A DNA stretch of 64,000 nucleotides from Dyadobacter sp. (lineage in GTDB: Bacteria > Bacteroidota > Bacteroidia > Cytophagales > Spirosomataceae): positions 207,303 through 271,302 of the forward strand of contig NZ_JAGIAS010000004.1 in the NCBI RefSeq assembly GCF_017744695.1, in the 5' to 3' direction. Under the pieces are notes generated by a model, which worked only from the letters and a program-made list of their open reading frames with translations, did no database searches and was not told where the DNA came from. Position numbers and translations under genes: made by a program. Position 1 is the first letter of the stretch, and the number at the start of each line of letters is the position of its first letter. Shown here piece after piece: positions 45,603-54,146 of the stretch.

Positions 45603-45736
45603 GTCAGATGTGGTCAGGAGGTAGTCAGGTATGGTCATGGATAATCAAATGGGAGAGAAACAACAAGTGACAACACTTGACAATACATGACTAAAAATGA
45701 CAATGCCTGACCGCGCGGCGGATCGCGGCAAATGAC
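45603..45736 (+). repeat. Decamer hairpin element, copy B (after the sigma factor gene)
   Basis: GTCA occurs at 45603, 45613, 45624, 45634 (and ATCA at 45644), then a loop with GGGAGAGAAAC, then TGAC at 45668, 45678, 45688, 45698, 45708, then the GC core CCGCGCGGCGG (45711-45721) and TGAC at 45733. The first unit lies 7 nt after the sigma gene stop. It has the same order of parts as copy A read in the rsmH direction, including the loop purines and the GC core, so the two are homologous. Confidence 0.85.
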
Positions 45737-45831
45737 TAGAACAACAGCAGGCACCAGGAGTAAAAGATATTAAACCCTTAAACTATTACGGATTTGAGAC
45801 TATTATTTACACTTGACAAGTTAATTAATCT

Positions 45832-46440
45832 ATGAAAAATTCTTCTGATAAAAAGGATCGATTGGAGCGGTTTGTGCGAGATAACAGGGATGGATTTGAT
45901 ACTTTCTTACCGCAGGATTCTTTATGGAGCCAGATTGAGAGCCAACTACACAACGAGATTCCGATAGTACCTGAAAAATCGAAAAAAAAAATCAGGCGTC
46001 TGAATAACCCTTATTTCGACTGGCGTATTGCCGCGGGGGTATTTCTGGCGCTCGGGATCGGGTTTCTGGTTTACCTCAATAACGAATACGGCATCACCCG
46101 TGATCCGCGCGTGGCCCTGAAAGTTCCCGCATACGCCCGCGAATTCAATCAATACAATGTTGCAATAGACCAAAAAAGGGAGGAGATCATCAAGCTGGCC
46201 CGGAATAATCCCGAGCTGTACAAAGATTTCTCCGCTGATTTGGAAAGTCTGGAATCGAGCTATAAAAACCTCCGTTCCAACTTGTCGAACGCCCCTAACC
46301 AGGAAGCACTGCTTGAAGCAATGGTTCAGAACCTGCAATTACAGGTTGATCTGCTGAACCAACAACTGGAAATTTTGCAACGTATTAACAAAGTGAAAAA
46401 TGATAACGATAAAGAAAATAGCGCAGCTCCTGTTATTTAG
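45832..46440 (+). CDS. Membrane protein, putative anti-sigma factor
   Basis: The 202-residue protein has a charged cytoplasmic N-terminus (residues 1-60: DRLERFVRDNRDGFDTFLPQ near the start), one membrane helix at about 62-82 (IAAGVFLALGIGFLVYL) and an outside part ending in a coiled coil rich in Leu and Gln (about 160-190). The N-terminal WxxI-type helix (LWSQIESQL) and position after an ECF sigma gene suggest an anti-sigma factor, but no zinc motif (HxxxCxxC) is present. It overlaps the next gene by 41 nt, so both are translated from one transcript. Confidence 0.75.
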   Translation: MKNSSDKKDRLERFVRDNRDGFDTFLPQDSLWSQIESQLHNEIPIVPEKSKKKIRRLNNPYFDWRIAAGVFLALGIGFLVYLNNEYGITRDPRVALKVPAYAREFNQYNVAIDQKREEIIKLARNNPELYKDFSADLESLESSYKNLRSNLSNAPNQEALLEAMVQNLQLQVDLLNQQLEILQRINKVKNDNDKENSAAPVI

Positions 46441-47464
46441 TGCGATCTCCGTACTCCCGCAGGTGGCCAGCGCAGCCCTCGATCCCGACGATTCAGAACA
46501 GAACGGACTGATAGAAAAGCGGAGGAATATTGTGAAAGTGTTCGACGTCAGAAAGAGCGATGCGCTTGAAGTTGACAACCAGTTCGGCCTCGTAAAAGTG
46601 AATCTGTGGGCCAAGGAAGAAATTAAAGTGGAGATTGTGGTAACCGCCAACGCGCCCTCCGATAACCGCGCCGCAGAATACCTCAGCTCGGTGAATATCG
46701 ATGAAAAGCGTGTCAAAAACGTCATCAGCCTCACCACCCGCATCGATCGCGGCCAATTCGGCAACAATGGCTGGAACAAGAGCAAGGGCGACAAGAATTT
46801 CATTCAGATCGATTACACGATCTACATGCCGAAAGAGAATTCGCTCACCGTTCGCAACAAGTTCGGCAATACCGATATTCCTTCATTTTACGCGCCGCTG
46901 ACGGTCGATTCCAAGCACGGGAATTTTATGGCTATGCTGCTCGAAAACCCGGACAATGTGATTGAAGTGCAGTTTGGGAATGCAAAAATTGGCAAAATGG
47001 ATGGCGGTAAGCTGGATTGCCAATATTCCAATGTGAAGCTCGATCAGGCTAAGAAAGTATGGCTAAGCAACAAATTTGGCGAACTGACGATCGGCGACGT
47101 CGTGAATCTGGATGCCGCTATCGATTACTCAGGGGCTAAAATCGGGACGATCCGCGGTACCGGTAAAATCAAGCTCAATTATTCGGGGAATTTCAAAATC
47201 GACGAGCTGATGCATTCAGCCCAAAATGTGGATATCCAGGCGCAATACTCTTCGATCGTGCTGCCTGCCGAATCCAATCAGTTCAATGTAAGTGTAACGT
47301 ATGGTAAATTCAGTTACCCGACAGAGAACATCAATTTCTCAATGCAACCGGATAAAGACGGCAGACCCGACAAAATGAAGCATTACCAGGGGAAAGTAGG
47401 TTCCGGTGGCGGGCCCAAGATTACCGTTACCTCGGTCTTCGGTGATGTAAAAATGAAGAATTAA
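46400..47464 (+). CDS. Secreted beta-repeat protein, DUF4097-like
   Basis: The 354-residue protein has a signal peptide (MITIKKIAQLLLFSAISVLP, cut near ASA) followed by strand-rich repeats such as VDNQFGLVKVNLW, VRNKFGNTDIP and LSNKFGELTIGD, which recur about every 20 to 60 residues with the pattern N-x-F-G. This is the right-handed beta fold of DUF4097-like and adhesin-like proteins often encoded after ECF sigma/anti-sigma genes in Bacteroidota. Its role is unknown; it may be the output or sensor of that module. Start ATG 46400 lies inside the previous gene. Confidence 0.75.
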   Translation: MITIKKIAQLLLFSAISVLPQVASAALDPDDSEQNGLIEKRRNIVKVFDVRKSDALEVDNQFGLVKVNLWAKEEIKVEIVVTANAPSDNRAAEYLSSVNIDEKRVKNVISLTTRIDRGQFGNNGWNKSKGDKNFIQIDYTIYMPKENSLTVRNKFGNTDIPSFYAPLTVDSKHGNFMAMLLENPDNVIEVQFGNAKIGKMDGGKLDCQYSNVKLDQAKKVWLSNKFGELTIGDVVNLDAAIDYSGAKIGTIRGTGKIKLNYSGNFKIDELMHSAQNVDIQAQYSSIVLPAESNQFNVSVTYGKFSYPTENINFSMQPDKDGRPDKMKHYQGKVGSGGGPKITVTSVFGDVKMKN

Positions 47465-47474
47465 CCCCCCTCTT

Positions 47475-49025
47475 CTATTCTTCCAGCAGCACATTATACC
47501 TGAAATCCAGCGGATCGAAGGCATTGTAAAGTTTCTGGATAAACTGAGGGTCATTAATATAGAAATTCAGCAGATTATCAAACCGTTCCTGGGCGATTCC
47601 GTTCGGGAACAGTTTGTTTTTAAGCGTCAGCAATTGCTCAATCTCCGACTCATGATTACGCTCCTCGGCGCGGATAATGCGCTTTTCAAGGTGTTTCAAT
47701 GAGTTTAGTAGACGTGTCTGCTCGGCTTTCACCGCGCCGTGCATGGTTTGGTCCACGTCCGTCGCTTTGGAAAGTATCTGGTCAAAAATGGCATTGAATG
47801 CTTCTTTTTGCTCGTTCAGGTTCAGCTCGTGCTCGGTATTGCGTTCGATGAATGTCTTGCGTAATGCAATATCATCGAGGAACAGGTCTTTATAATCAAT
47901 TTTCAGCTTCTGTGCCTTCTTATACTGATGCCCGTTCATGTATAATGCGAAGTTTCTCGGCATCAGCATCGGATAAGGAACACCAAAATGGTCGAAAACG
48001 CCTTTCAGCTGCATCCAATAAGGCACTTCTGACGGCCCGCCTATATACGCAAGGTTGGGTAAAATCACTTCCTCGTACAACGGCCGCAGGATCACATTCG
48101 GACTGAAACGTTCCGGATTGCTCTCGGCCAGTGCCAGCAATTCTGCTTCGCTAAATTCCAGTTCGGTATTCAGCACCTTGAAAACGTCGCCTTCGCGCAC
48201 GATGCGCTCGCGCAGGTTGTCGTCAAGATAGAAGAAATTGATTTCGCGCGCATGCAGGGGAGTGTGGTAGCCGAGCGCATTCAACCGGGAAGTGGTTTCT
48301 GTAACGATTTTTTCCGAAATGGAGTCTTTTAGTTCTTCCTGAATAACGGGCAGGAAGTGCCGTTTCAAATCTGCGTTGTCGGCGTCGAGACTCACCAGCC
48401 CGTAACGTCCGAAGAGCTCGTGCATGTAACATCGCACGGCGTCCGCCAATGTATTATTTTCAAGATAAGCCTTCGCAAACAGCAGCGGTTTATCCGGCAA
48501 TTGCTTCAAAATACCTTCCAATTCCTTTGGATTCAACCTTCCGACGGCACCTTTGTGCTCGCCCGTCCATTTGTGCGTCTGCCCAAAAAGATGGAAAGTT
48601 GCGATTTCTTCAAAGTCATGATCTTCCGTAGCCATCCAGTAAACGGGTACGAAATTGTACTCCGGATACTTCGCTTTCAGTGCCTCCGCGAGCTTGATGA
48701 TCGTAACGATCTTGTATATGATGTACAACGGCCCGGTGAAAATATTCAGCTGGTGGCCGGTAGTAACGGTGAAGGTATTCTCTTGTAGTAAAACTGAGAA
48801 ATCGGGCAGGTAAGGCAGGCCACGGTACTGCTTTGTGAGCACGTCCACGAGCGTTTTCCGCTTGTCCGCGGTGAAGTCCTTTTTATTCAAAATAGCCTTT
48901 TCTGCATTCTCCAACGTCGGGAAAATGCTGTAAAAAGAGTCAAGCGTCGGTTTCTGATCGAGATAATCCAGCAGTAATGCAGGAAACTGGCCTGTGGTAC
49001 GCAGATCCACGGAATGCAAGGTCAT
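47475..49025 (-). CDS. bshC: Bacillithiol biosynthesis cysteine-adding enzyme BshC
   Basis: The 516-residue protein adds cysteine to glucosaminyl-malate to give bacillithiol, the low-molecular-weight thiol of Bacillota and many Bacteroidota. Recognisable family stretches are TTGHQLNIFTGPLY (near residue 85), VYWMATEDHDFEEI (near 125) and a long C-terminal coiled coil (about 395-455). ATG 49025 is preferred because the family starts with a short strand then a TGQF motif; a longer frame would need a TTG at 49088. bshA and bshB are not in the window. It converges with the DUF4097-like gene. Confidence 0.92.
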   Translation of the reverse strand: MTLHSVDLRTTGQFPALLLDYLDQKPTLDSFYSIFPTLENAEKAILNKKDFTADKRKTLVDVLTKQYRGLPYLPDFSVLLQENTFTVTTGHQLNIFTGPLYIIYKIVTIIKLAEALKAKYPEYNFVPVYWMATEDHDFEEIATFHLFGQTHKWTGEHKGAVGRLNPKELEGILKQLPDKPLLFAKAYLENNTLADAVRCYMHELFGRYGLVSLDADNADLKRHFLPVIQEELKDSISEKIVTETTSRLNALGYHTPLHAREINFFYLDDNLRERIVREGDVFKVLNTELEFSEAELLALAESNPERFSPNVILRPLYEEVILPNLAYIGGPSEVPYWMQLKGVFDHFGVPYPMLMPRNFALYMNGHQYKKAQKLKIDYKDLFLDDIALRKTFIERNTEHELNLNEQKEAFNAIFDQILSKATDVDQTMHGAVKAEQTRLLNSLKHLEKRIIRAEERNHESEIEQLLTLKNKLFPNGIAQERFDNLLNFYINDPQFIQKLYNAFDPLDFRYNVLLEE

Positions 49026-49182
49026 GAAAGGTGGTTTTTCAGTAGCTAGTAGAGAATCCAACGTAATTATTTTTGCTATTTGACTCAAAAAAGAAACCTA
49101 ATACCTAACGAGAAAGGCGTCGTTTTTGGTTTCCCAAAATTGCGCATTTTGACCAATAATCGAAAACCTTTTACCAAGATAC

Positions 49183-49214
49183 AAAAAAGCCGCATCTGAG
49201 TCAGATGCGGCTTT
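49183..49214 (-). terminator. Terminator of fadE
   Basis: The arms 49186-49199 and 49201-49214 are perfect 14-nt inverted copies (AAAGCCGCATCTGA), and on the minus strand the hairpin runs into six T (49183-49188). It lies 62 nt after the fadE stop. Confidence 0.85.
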
Positions 49215-49276
49215 CAAACGTGTACATTTTGGTTTTCAGTTGTAGCAGGTTATTCGCCTGAGGTATTTATAGTTTT

Positions 49277-51091
49277 TTAAAAGACATAATCATTTTTGGC
49301 TATCAGCTCGTCGGCGATCCGGCGGCGCGCGTCTTTGAGGTTCATAGGCTCGATCTTCGTAAATCTTTTCAGTCCCATGAGCATTACACGGAGCTCATCA
49401 CTTTCGGCAAAACTGGTAATCGCCGAGCGACCCGCATTGTTCACTCTTTCCACGGCGCGATTGAGGTAAATAAGCGCTATGTCCTTATGCAGGGCATTCG
49501 CCTCATCACCCAGCATCCCGATTCGTTTCTCCACCCGCAATAACACGGATTCGGCCACATAAATTTCAATCACCATATCGGCCAAGCTCATGATAATCTC
49601 CTGTTCCTCAGAAAGTTTCATCATAAACTTCTGCACCGCCGCACCGGCGATCATCAGCGCCGCCTTTTTCAGGTTTTTGATTACCTTTTTCTCCGCGGCA
49701 AAAACGGCTTCGTCTTCATCCGAGCTGAAATCGGGGATCGATAAAATCTCCTTACCTACCGCCATGGCCGGCCCCATCAGGTTAAGATGGCCTTTCATCG
49801 CACGTTTCAGGAGCATATCTACTACCAATAAGCGGTTGATTTCGTTGGTCCCTTCAAAGATCCGGTTGATCCGGCTATCGCGATAGGCACGATCCATGGG
49901 CGCATCGGCCGAGAAACCCATCCCCCCATACACCTGCACACCTTCGTCCACCACAAAATCCAGCACTTCCGATCCATGCACTTTCATGATCGCGCACTCA
50001 ATCGCAAATTCTTCCAGGGCCTTCAATTTCGCTTCGGCATCGTTCATTCCCTTCTCTTTGAAGGCCTGGATGAGGTCATCTATATTTTGTCCAACACGGT
50101 AAGCCGCCGATTCTGTCGCGAACATTCCTACCGCCATTTCGGCCAGCTTGTGTTTGATCGCCCCGAAATTGGCAATCGCTGTTCCGAACTGCTTGCGCTC
50201 GTTGGCATATTGTATCGCCTGCGAAGCTACACGCTTGGAGCCGCCCAGCGCTGCCGCCGAGAGCTTGATCCGGCCGACATTGAGGATATTAACTGCTATT
50301 TTAAACCCGTTACCCCGTTCCGAAAGCATGTTTCCTACCGGTACGGGACAGTCGTTGAAGAACAATTGCCGCGTATCCGATCCTTTGATGCCCATTTTAT
50401 GTTCGGGCTCGTTCATTGTAATGCCACCAAACGACTTCTCGATGATGAATGCGGTCAGATTTTTATCGGTCTCGCCATTTTCTTCCACTTTGGCAAAAAC
50501 AATAAACACATCCGCGAAGCCGCCGTTCGTGATCCACATTTTCTGACCATTGATCACATAATGCTGCCCGTCGGCGCTCAGTTTTGCCTTTGTTTTACCT
50601 GAATTGGCATCCGACCCTGAATCAGGCTCTGTGAGGCAGTAAGCTGCTTTCCATTCACCCGAGGCGAGTTTGGGGAGATATCGCGACTTCTGCTCTTCAT
50701 TGCCATAATAAAGGATGGGGAGCGTCCCGATACCCGTGTGCGCCGAAAGCGCCACCGAGAAAGAATTGCCGGCTCCCGTCGCTTCCGCTACCAGCATGGA
50801 AGTGTTGAAATTCATTCCAAAACCTCCAAACTCTTCCGGAACCGCCGTTCCGAGCAAACCCAGCTCACCCGCTTTATCCATCAGTCCGGAAATCAGCGCA
50901 GGACTCTTGGCCTGGTCGATTTCATCCAAATGCGGCCAGACTTCCTTTGAAAGGAAATCTCGGCAGGTATCAGCAATCATTCGCTGCTCTTCATTGAATT
51001 CTTCCGGGATAAAAATCTGGTTCGCCAGGGTTTCCTTAATCAGGAATTCACCTCCTTTGATGGACGTCTGGTTTACTGCTGCAACGGACAT
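49277..51091 (-). CDS. fadE: Acyl-CoA dehydrogenase (FadE type, with C-terminal extension)
   Basis: The 604-residue FAD enzyme makes the first oxidation of fatty acyl-CoA. The N-terminal helical domain, middle beta domain (TEPDSGSDANS, MWITNGGFADVF) and C-terminal helical domain (RKQFGTAIANF, QVYGGMGFSAD, RIFEGTNEINR) are in order, then an extra helical part at about 425-604. The size and extension match Bacillus FadE (594 residues) rather than short dehydrogenases (about 380). Two copies of the 16-bp palindrome flank the promoter. With fadN and fadA it makes a complete cycle encoded at three loci. Confidence 0.93.
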   Translation of the reverse strand: MSVAAVNQTSIKGGEFLIKETLANQIFIPEEFNEEQRMIADTCRDFLSKEVWPHLDEIDQAKSPALISGLMDKAGELGLLGTAVPEEFGGFGMNFNTSMLVAEATGAGNSFSVALSAHTGIGTLPILYYGNEEQKSRYLPKLASGEWKAAYCLTEPDSGSDANSGKTKAKLSADGQHYVINGQKMWITNGGFADVFIVFAKVEENGETDKNLTAFIIEKSFGGITMNEPEHKMGIKGSDTRQLFFNDCPVPVGNMLSERGNGFKIAVNILNVGRIKLSAAALGGSKRVASQAIQYANERKQFGTAIANFGAIKHKLAEMAVGMFATESAAYRVGQNIDDLIQAFKEKGMNDAEAKLKALEEFAIECAIMKVHGSEVLDFVVDEGVQVYGGMGFSADAPMDRAYRDSRINRIFEGTNEINRLLVVDMLLKRAMKGHLNLMGPAMAVGKEILSIPDFSSDEDEAVFAAEKKVIKNLKKAALMIAGAAVQKFMMKLSEEQEIIMSLADMVIEIYVAESVLLRVEKRIGMLGDEANALHKDIALIYLNRAVERVNNAGRSAITSFAESDELRVMLMGLKRFTKIEPMNLKDARRRIADELIAKNDYVF

Positions 51092-51122
51092 ATCTGAATG
51101 CGGGTTAGTCGGAAAAGTGTTG

Positions 51123-51138
51123 AGTATGCTTGCATACC
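51123..51138 (-). promoter_or_regulatory. Downstream operator of fadE
   Basis: Read on the plus strand this is AGTATGCTTGCATACC; its central 14 bp (51124-51137) are GTATGC, TT, GCATAC, a perfect palindrome. It lies in the untranslated leader, 15 nt downstream of the -7 element, and its centre is 51 bp (about five helical turns) from the upstream operator. Confidence 0.75.
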
Positions 51139-51152
51139 ATTAGAGGTCGATG

Positions 51153-51182
51153 CAAATATAGATCATAAAAATTATTATGCAA
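51153..51182 (-). promoter_or_regulatory. Promoter of fadE
   Basis: On the minus strand TTG (51180-51182) and TATATTTG (51153-51160) are 19 nt apart. The TTG is inside the upstream operator, exactly as in the marR-fadN promoter. Confidence 0.7.
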
Positions 51183-51189
51183 GCATACT
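51174..51189 (-). promoter_or_regulatory. Upstream operator of fadE
   Basis: On the minus strand the site is AGTATGCTTGCATAAT, identical over 16 bases to the operator at 16759-16774. It covers the -33 box of the fadE promoter. Confidence 0.75.
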
Positions 51190-51209
51190 ATTGTCAAAAT
51201 AAATGAAAA

Positions 51210-51234
51210 TGACCGCCTAGTGAAGACGGCCACT
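51210..51234 (-). terminator. Possible terminator of the GH42-like gene
   Basis: On the minus strand TGGCCGTC can pair with GGCGGTCA (8 bp, two G-U wobbles), followed by a short T-rich stretch. It lies about 25 nt after the stop codon. Confidence 0.4.
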
Positions 51235-51256
51235 CATCATACAGCGAAAGTCTTTG

Positions 51257-54145
51257 TTATTTCTTGAAAATCCTGAATTGCTTCACCAGTTCCCCGTTGT
51301 TTTCTACCCTGATAAAATAAATCCCGGCGGGCAAACCAAGTGCATCCAGGTCCAGGTTTGCCAGTTCGTCCGACACCTTTATCAGCGAATTGGCGATTGG
51401 CATCCGCTTGCCAGCCACCGTGACAATCTCCCAGCTCAGGTTATCGCCGGGCTGGTATTCAGGGAGTTTGATATTGACAATGCTTTCTACGGGGTTCGGA
51501 TAAAATGTCCAGTCTTCCATGTTTTTACTGATATTCACCTTATCGCCGGCCGAAATGCCAAATTCAATGGAGTTTGTTACCACAGCGGAATCCTCCCTGA
51601 ACGCGGTAACCGTCAACGTATATCTTCCTACATAGGGGGCAAAGCCGGATGCATCTTCATACAAGGCATAAGGGAAAATCGATGTCGTCGCTTTTCTGCG
51701 GAAAGGGCCATTCAGATCAAACGAAACTTTGTCATACTCGAAATTCCCATATGCATACATATTCAGTCTCGAAGGCAATGAATCGTAAGGGATCACATCA
51801 TCGCCCGATAACTTCCTGATCACGCGCTGATCCACCTTGCTGCCACCCTGAACCAATTCGAAACGGAGCTCCGGAGTCTGTACCAACAGCACCAGCGGGA
51901 TTTCCACATATGCACCCGCATTGTCGTACGCACGGATAATCAACCGGTATTCCCCCTCTTCGGTAGGTGTTCCCGAAAACTCATTCAATGCGAAACTGAG
52001 CCAGGAAGGCCTGTTTTGTACAGTAATAGACGAAATATAGCCGTCAGGGTCTCCGAAAATGTTAGTCGGCAGTATATAGTTAAACGGCATGTTGATCTGC
52101 GCATACTTCACGGGCAATCCGCTCGTAGCAAATGGCGGCGCATTCAGGAACTGAGGCTCCACGACTTTAATCGTAAAGTAAGTTTCCACAAATGCATTCA
52201 GGTCATCGAAGGCTTTGAGGATAATGCGGTAGTCGCCCAATTTGGAGGGCGTACCACTCAGTATACCATTCGAAAATGTCAGCCAGGAAGGCAGTTCGCT
52301 CGCCTCCACTTTGGTAATGCTTCCATCCGGGTCCACAAATGCGGTTTTGGGAATGGTAATGGTAAATGGCTTGTCCACCGCCACCATCTGGTTCGAGAAA
52401 TTGCTGTCGACTGTCGGCGGTTTGTTCGCATTCTCGCGCGTATCCACACGAATAGTGAAAAATGCTTCCGCCGAGCCGCCCTCGTCGTCGATACCCTTCA
52501 CCGAAATGCGGTAATCACCGAGCACCGTGGGCCTTCCCCTTAAAACACCGTTTTCGTAGCGCAGCCAGGCTGGCAACGCACCTACGTCCACGCGAACAAT
52601 CTTGCCATCCACGTCCGAGAAAGTATCAATAGGCAACCGGTACTCGAAATCCTTGTTGACCGGAATGATCTGCATCGGCACCGGTCTGAAAACATAAGGC
52701 ATGTAATTGGACGCATCGTCCCAATAGCTGGGCGATAATATGTCTTCGATCAAACGAATGCGCACCGGGCGGGGATTAGCCGGATCTGCATATGCGCGTT
52801 TGGCCCATTCATCGTAAATCACCCCTTGCGCGCCCCCTTTTTCAGTTGCTGCCGACAAGCGGTACGAAACTGAATCGGCATACACGATCGGGGTCATCGG
52901 TTTGTTCAGCCAGGAAACAGCACCCTGCCTCAAAAAGCCTTCTGCGCGGGCCATCTGTTCCTTTGTCGAAATCACCGCTGCCACCACATTCGCTCCATGC
53001 TCAAAGTTCTCGTTGATCTGCTTCATATGGGCGGCATTGTCAAGGTATGAACTCACAAAGAGTTCATTGGCCGTGATAAAACCCGCCGGCGCATAGCTTT
53101 TCAGAATGTCTACCGACCACCGGTGGTCGTGTGCAGCCAGGTTGTCGTTGACTTTGATCCCGTCTGTCTTTTCATTGAGATCGCGAAAGCCCAATGTACC
53201 CCGCGTCGCTGATTGTGCATCGAATACCGATCCGTAATCCGACACATATTTAACTCCCGGATCGACACTTTTGACCGCCGTCACCATTTGCTCGGTAAAT
53301 CTTTTCAGCATCATATGGCGATAGATGTACCAATCCTTTCCATATCGCTGGCGGAACGAAAGGTTGGGTTCCCACGCGGTTGCCGGCGGGTTGGCCTCGT
53401 CGAACGACTTGAAAGTCATTCCCCACAGATAATTGATCCGCTCGATTTTTTTGTATTTCCCTTTAACAAATTCCTTGAACCCCTTCACCATGGAAGGCGA
53501 ATAGTCATAAACCGCCGCGTTTTCCTTGCCGTTTTCGATCAAACCACCGCCATACTCACCTTCCTGCGTACCTGTGCAGGTCACCGACACATACAGCAGC
53601 TTCTTCTCTGTTTGCAAATACTTGTAGTGGTTCATTACCTCTTTCACAAAGGCAACTCCTTTATCGAGAATAGGCTGGTTATCAAACCCGAAAAAGGTAT
53701 CCTCGTAACCGCTGAGCAACGGCTTGCCGGAATGGCTGAACTGGCTATCCGAAACATCCCAAAAGCCTTTGATACGTGTGCTATGCCGGCCCAGGTGAAT
53801 GCGCAATGCCACCTTCATGCCCAGGTCCGTCGCAATTTTGATTTGCTGATCGTACTTGGCCCACTGCGGTTTATCGGTAGGAGAATTTAGATAGATCTTG
53901 TCCCAGGGAATGGTAATGTACACCGCATTAAGCCCATAACTCTTTGCCGATCGGATCAGATCCGGCTCCGGACCGATGTCGTCCGGGTTAGTGAGGTTCA
54001 GGAGCATGAGCGCAAGATAGCGCTGGTTGTCTGTCTCGGTAGTTTTTTGCGGACTTTGCGCCGACACCGGCCCGGCCCATACCAGGACGGTCAGCAACAA
54101 GGCAATACGGGTCAAAAACTTAAATACGCACGTAGAATTGAGCAT
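51257..54145 (-). CDS. Secreted GH42-like glycoside hydrolase with Ig-like repeats and T9SS tail
   Basis: ATG 54145 is chosen because it gives a signal peptide (residues 1-30) and avoids overlapping the upstream gene. Residues about 35-440 look like a TIM barrel of the beta-galactosidase (GH42/GH-A) type: GLNAVYITIPWDKIYL, MKVALRIHLGRHS, then LLYVSVTCTGTQEGEYGGG with a possible catalytic Glu. Three Ig-like (He_PIG) repeats follow (about 490-790), each with the PxWLxxxNGxLxGxP pattern. The last 75 residues (FYPNPVESIVNI to QFRIFKK) are a type IX secretion sorting domain, so the protein is exported through the outer membrane. Substrate unknown. Confidence 0.85.
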   Translation of the reverse strand: MLNSTCVFKFLTRIALLLTVLVWAGPVSAQSPQKTTETDNQRYLALMLLNLTNPDDIGPEPDLIRSAKSYGLNAVYITIPWDKIYLNSPTDKPQWAKYDQQIKIATDLGMKVALRIHLGRHSTRIKGFWDVSDSQFSHSGKPLLSGYEDTFFGFDNQPILDKGVAFVKEVMNHYKYLQTEKKLLYVSVTCTGTQEGEYGGGLIENGKENAAVYDYSPSMVKGFKEFVKGKYKKIERINYLWGMTFKSFDEANPPATAWEPNLSFRQRYGKDWYIYRHMMLKRFTEQMVTAVKSVDPGVKYVSDYGSVFDAQSATRGTLGFRDLNEKTDGIKVNDNLAAHDHRWSVDILKSYAPAGFITANELFVSSYLDNAAHMKQINENFEHGANVVAAVISTKEQMARAEGFLRQGAVSWLNKPMTPIVYADSVSYRLSAATEKGGAQGVIYDEWAKRAYADPANPRPVRIRLIEDILSPSYWDDASNYMPYVFRPVPMQIIPVNKDFEYRLPIDTFSDVDGKIVRVDVGALPAWLRYENGVLRGRPTVLGDYRISVKGIDDEGGSAEAFFTIRVDTRENANKPPTVDSNFSNQMVAVDKPFTITIPKTAFVDPDGSITKVEASELPSWLTFSNGILSGTPSKLGDYRIILKAFDDLNAFVETYFTIKVVEPQFLNAPPFATSGLPVKYAQINMPFNYILPTNIFGDPDGYISSITVQNRPSWLSFALNEFSGTPTEEGEYRLIIRAYDNAGAYVEIPLVLLVQTPELRFELVQGGSKVDQRVIRKLSGDDVIPYDSLPSRLNMYAYGNFEYDKVSFDLNGPFRRKATTSIFPYALYEDASGFAPYVGRYTLTVTAFREDSAVVTNSIEFGISAGDKVNISKNMEDWTFYPNPVESIVNIKLPEYQPGDNLSWEIVTVAGKRMPIANSLIKVSDELANLDLDALGLPAGIYFIRVENNGELVKQFRIFKK

Positions 54146-54146
54146 A

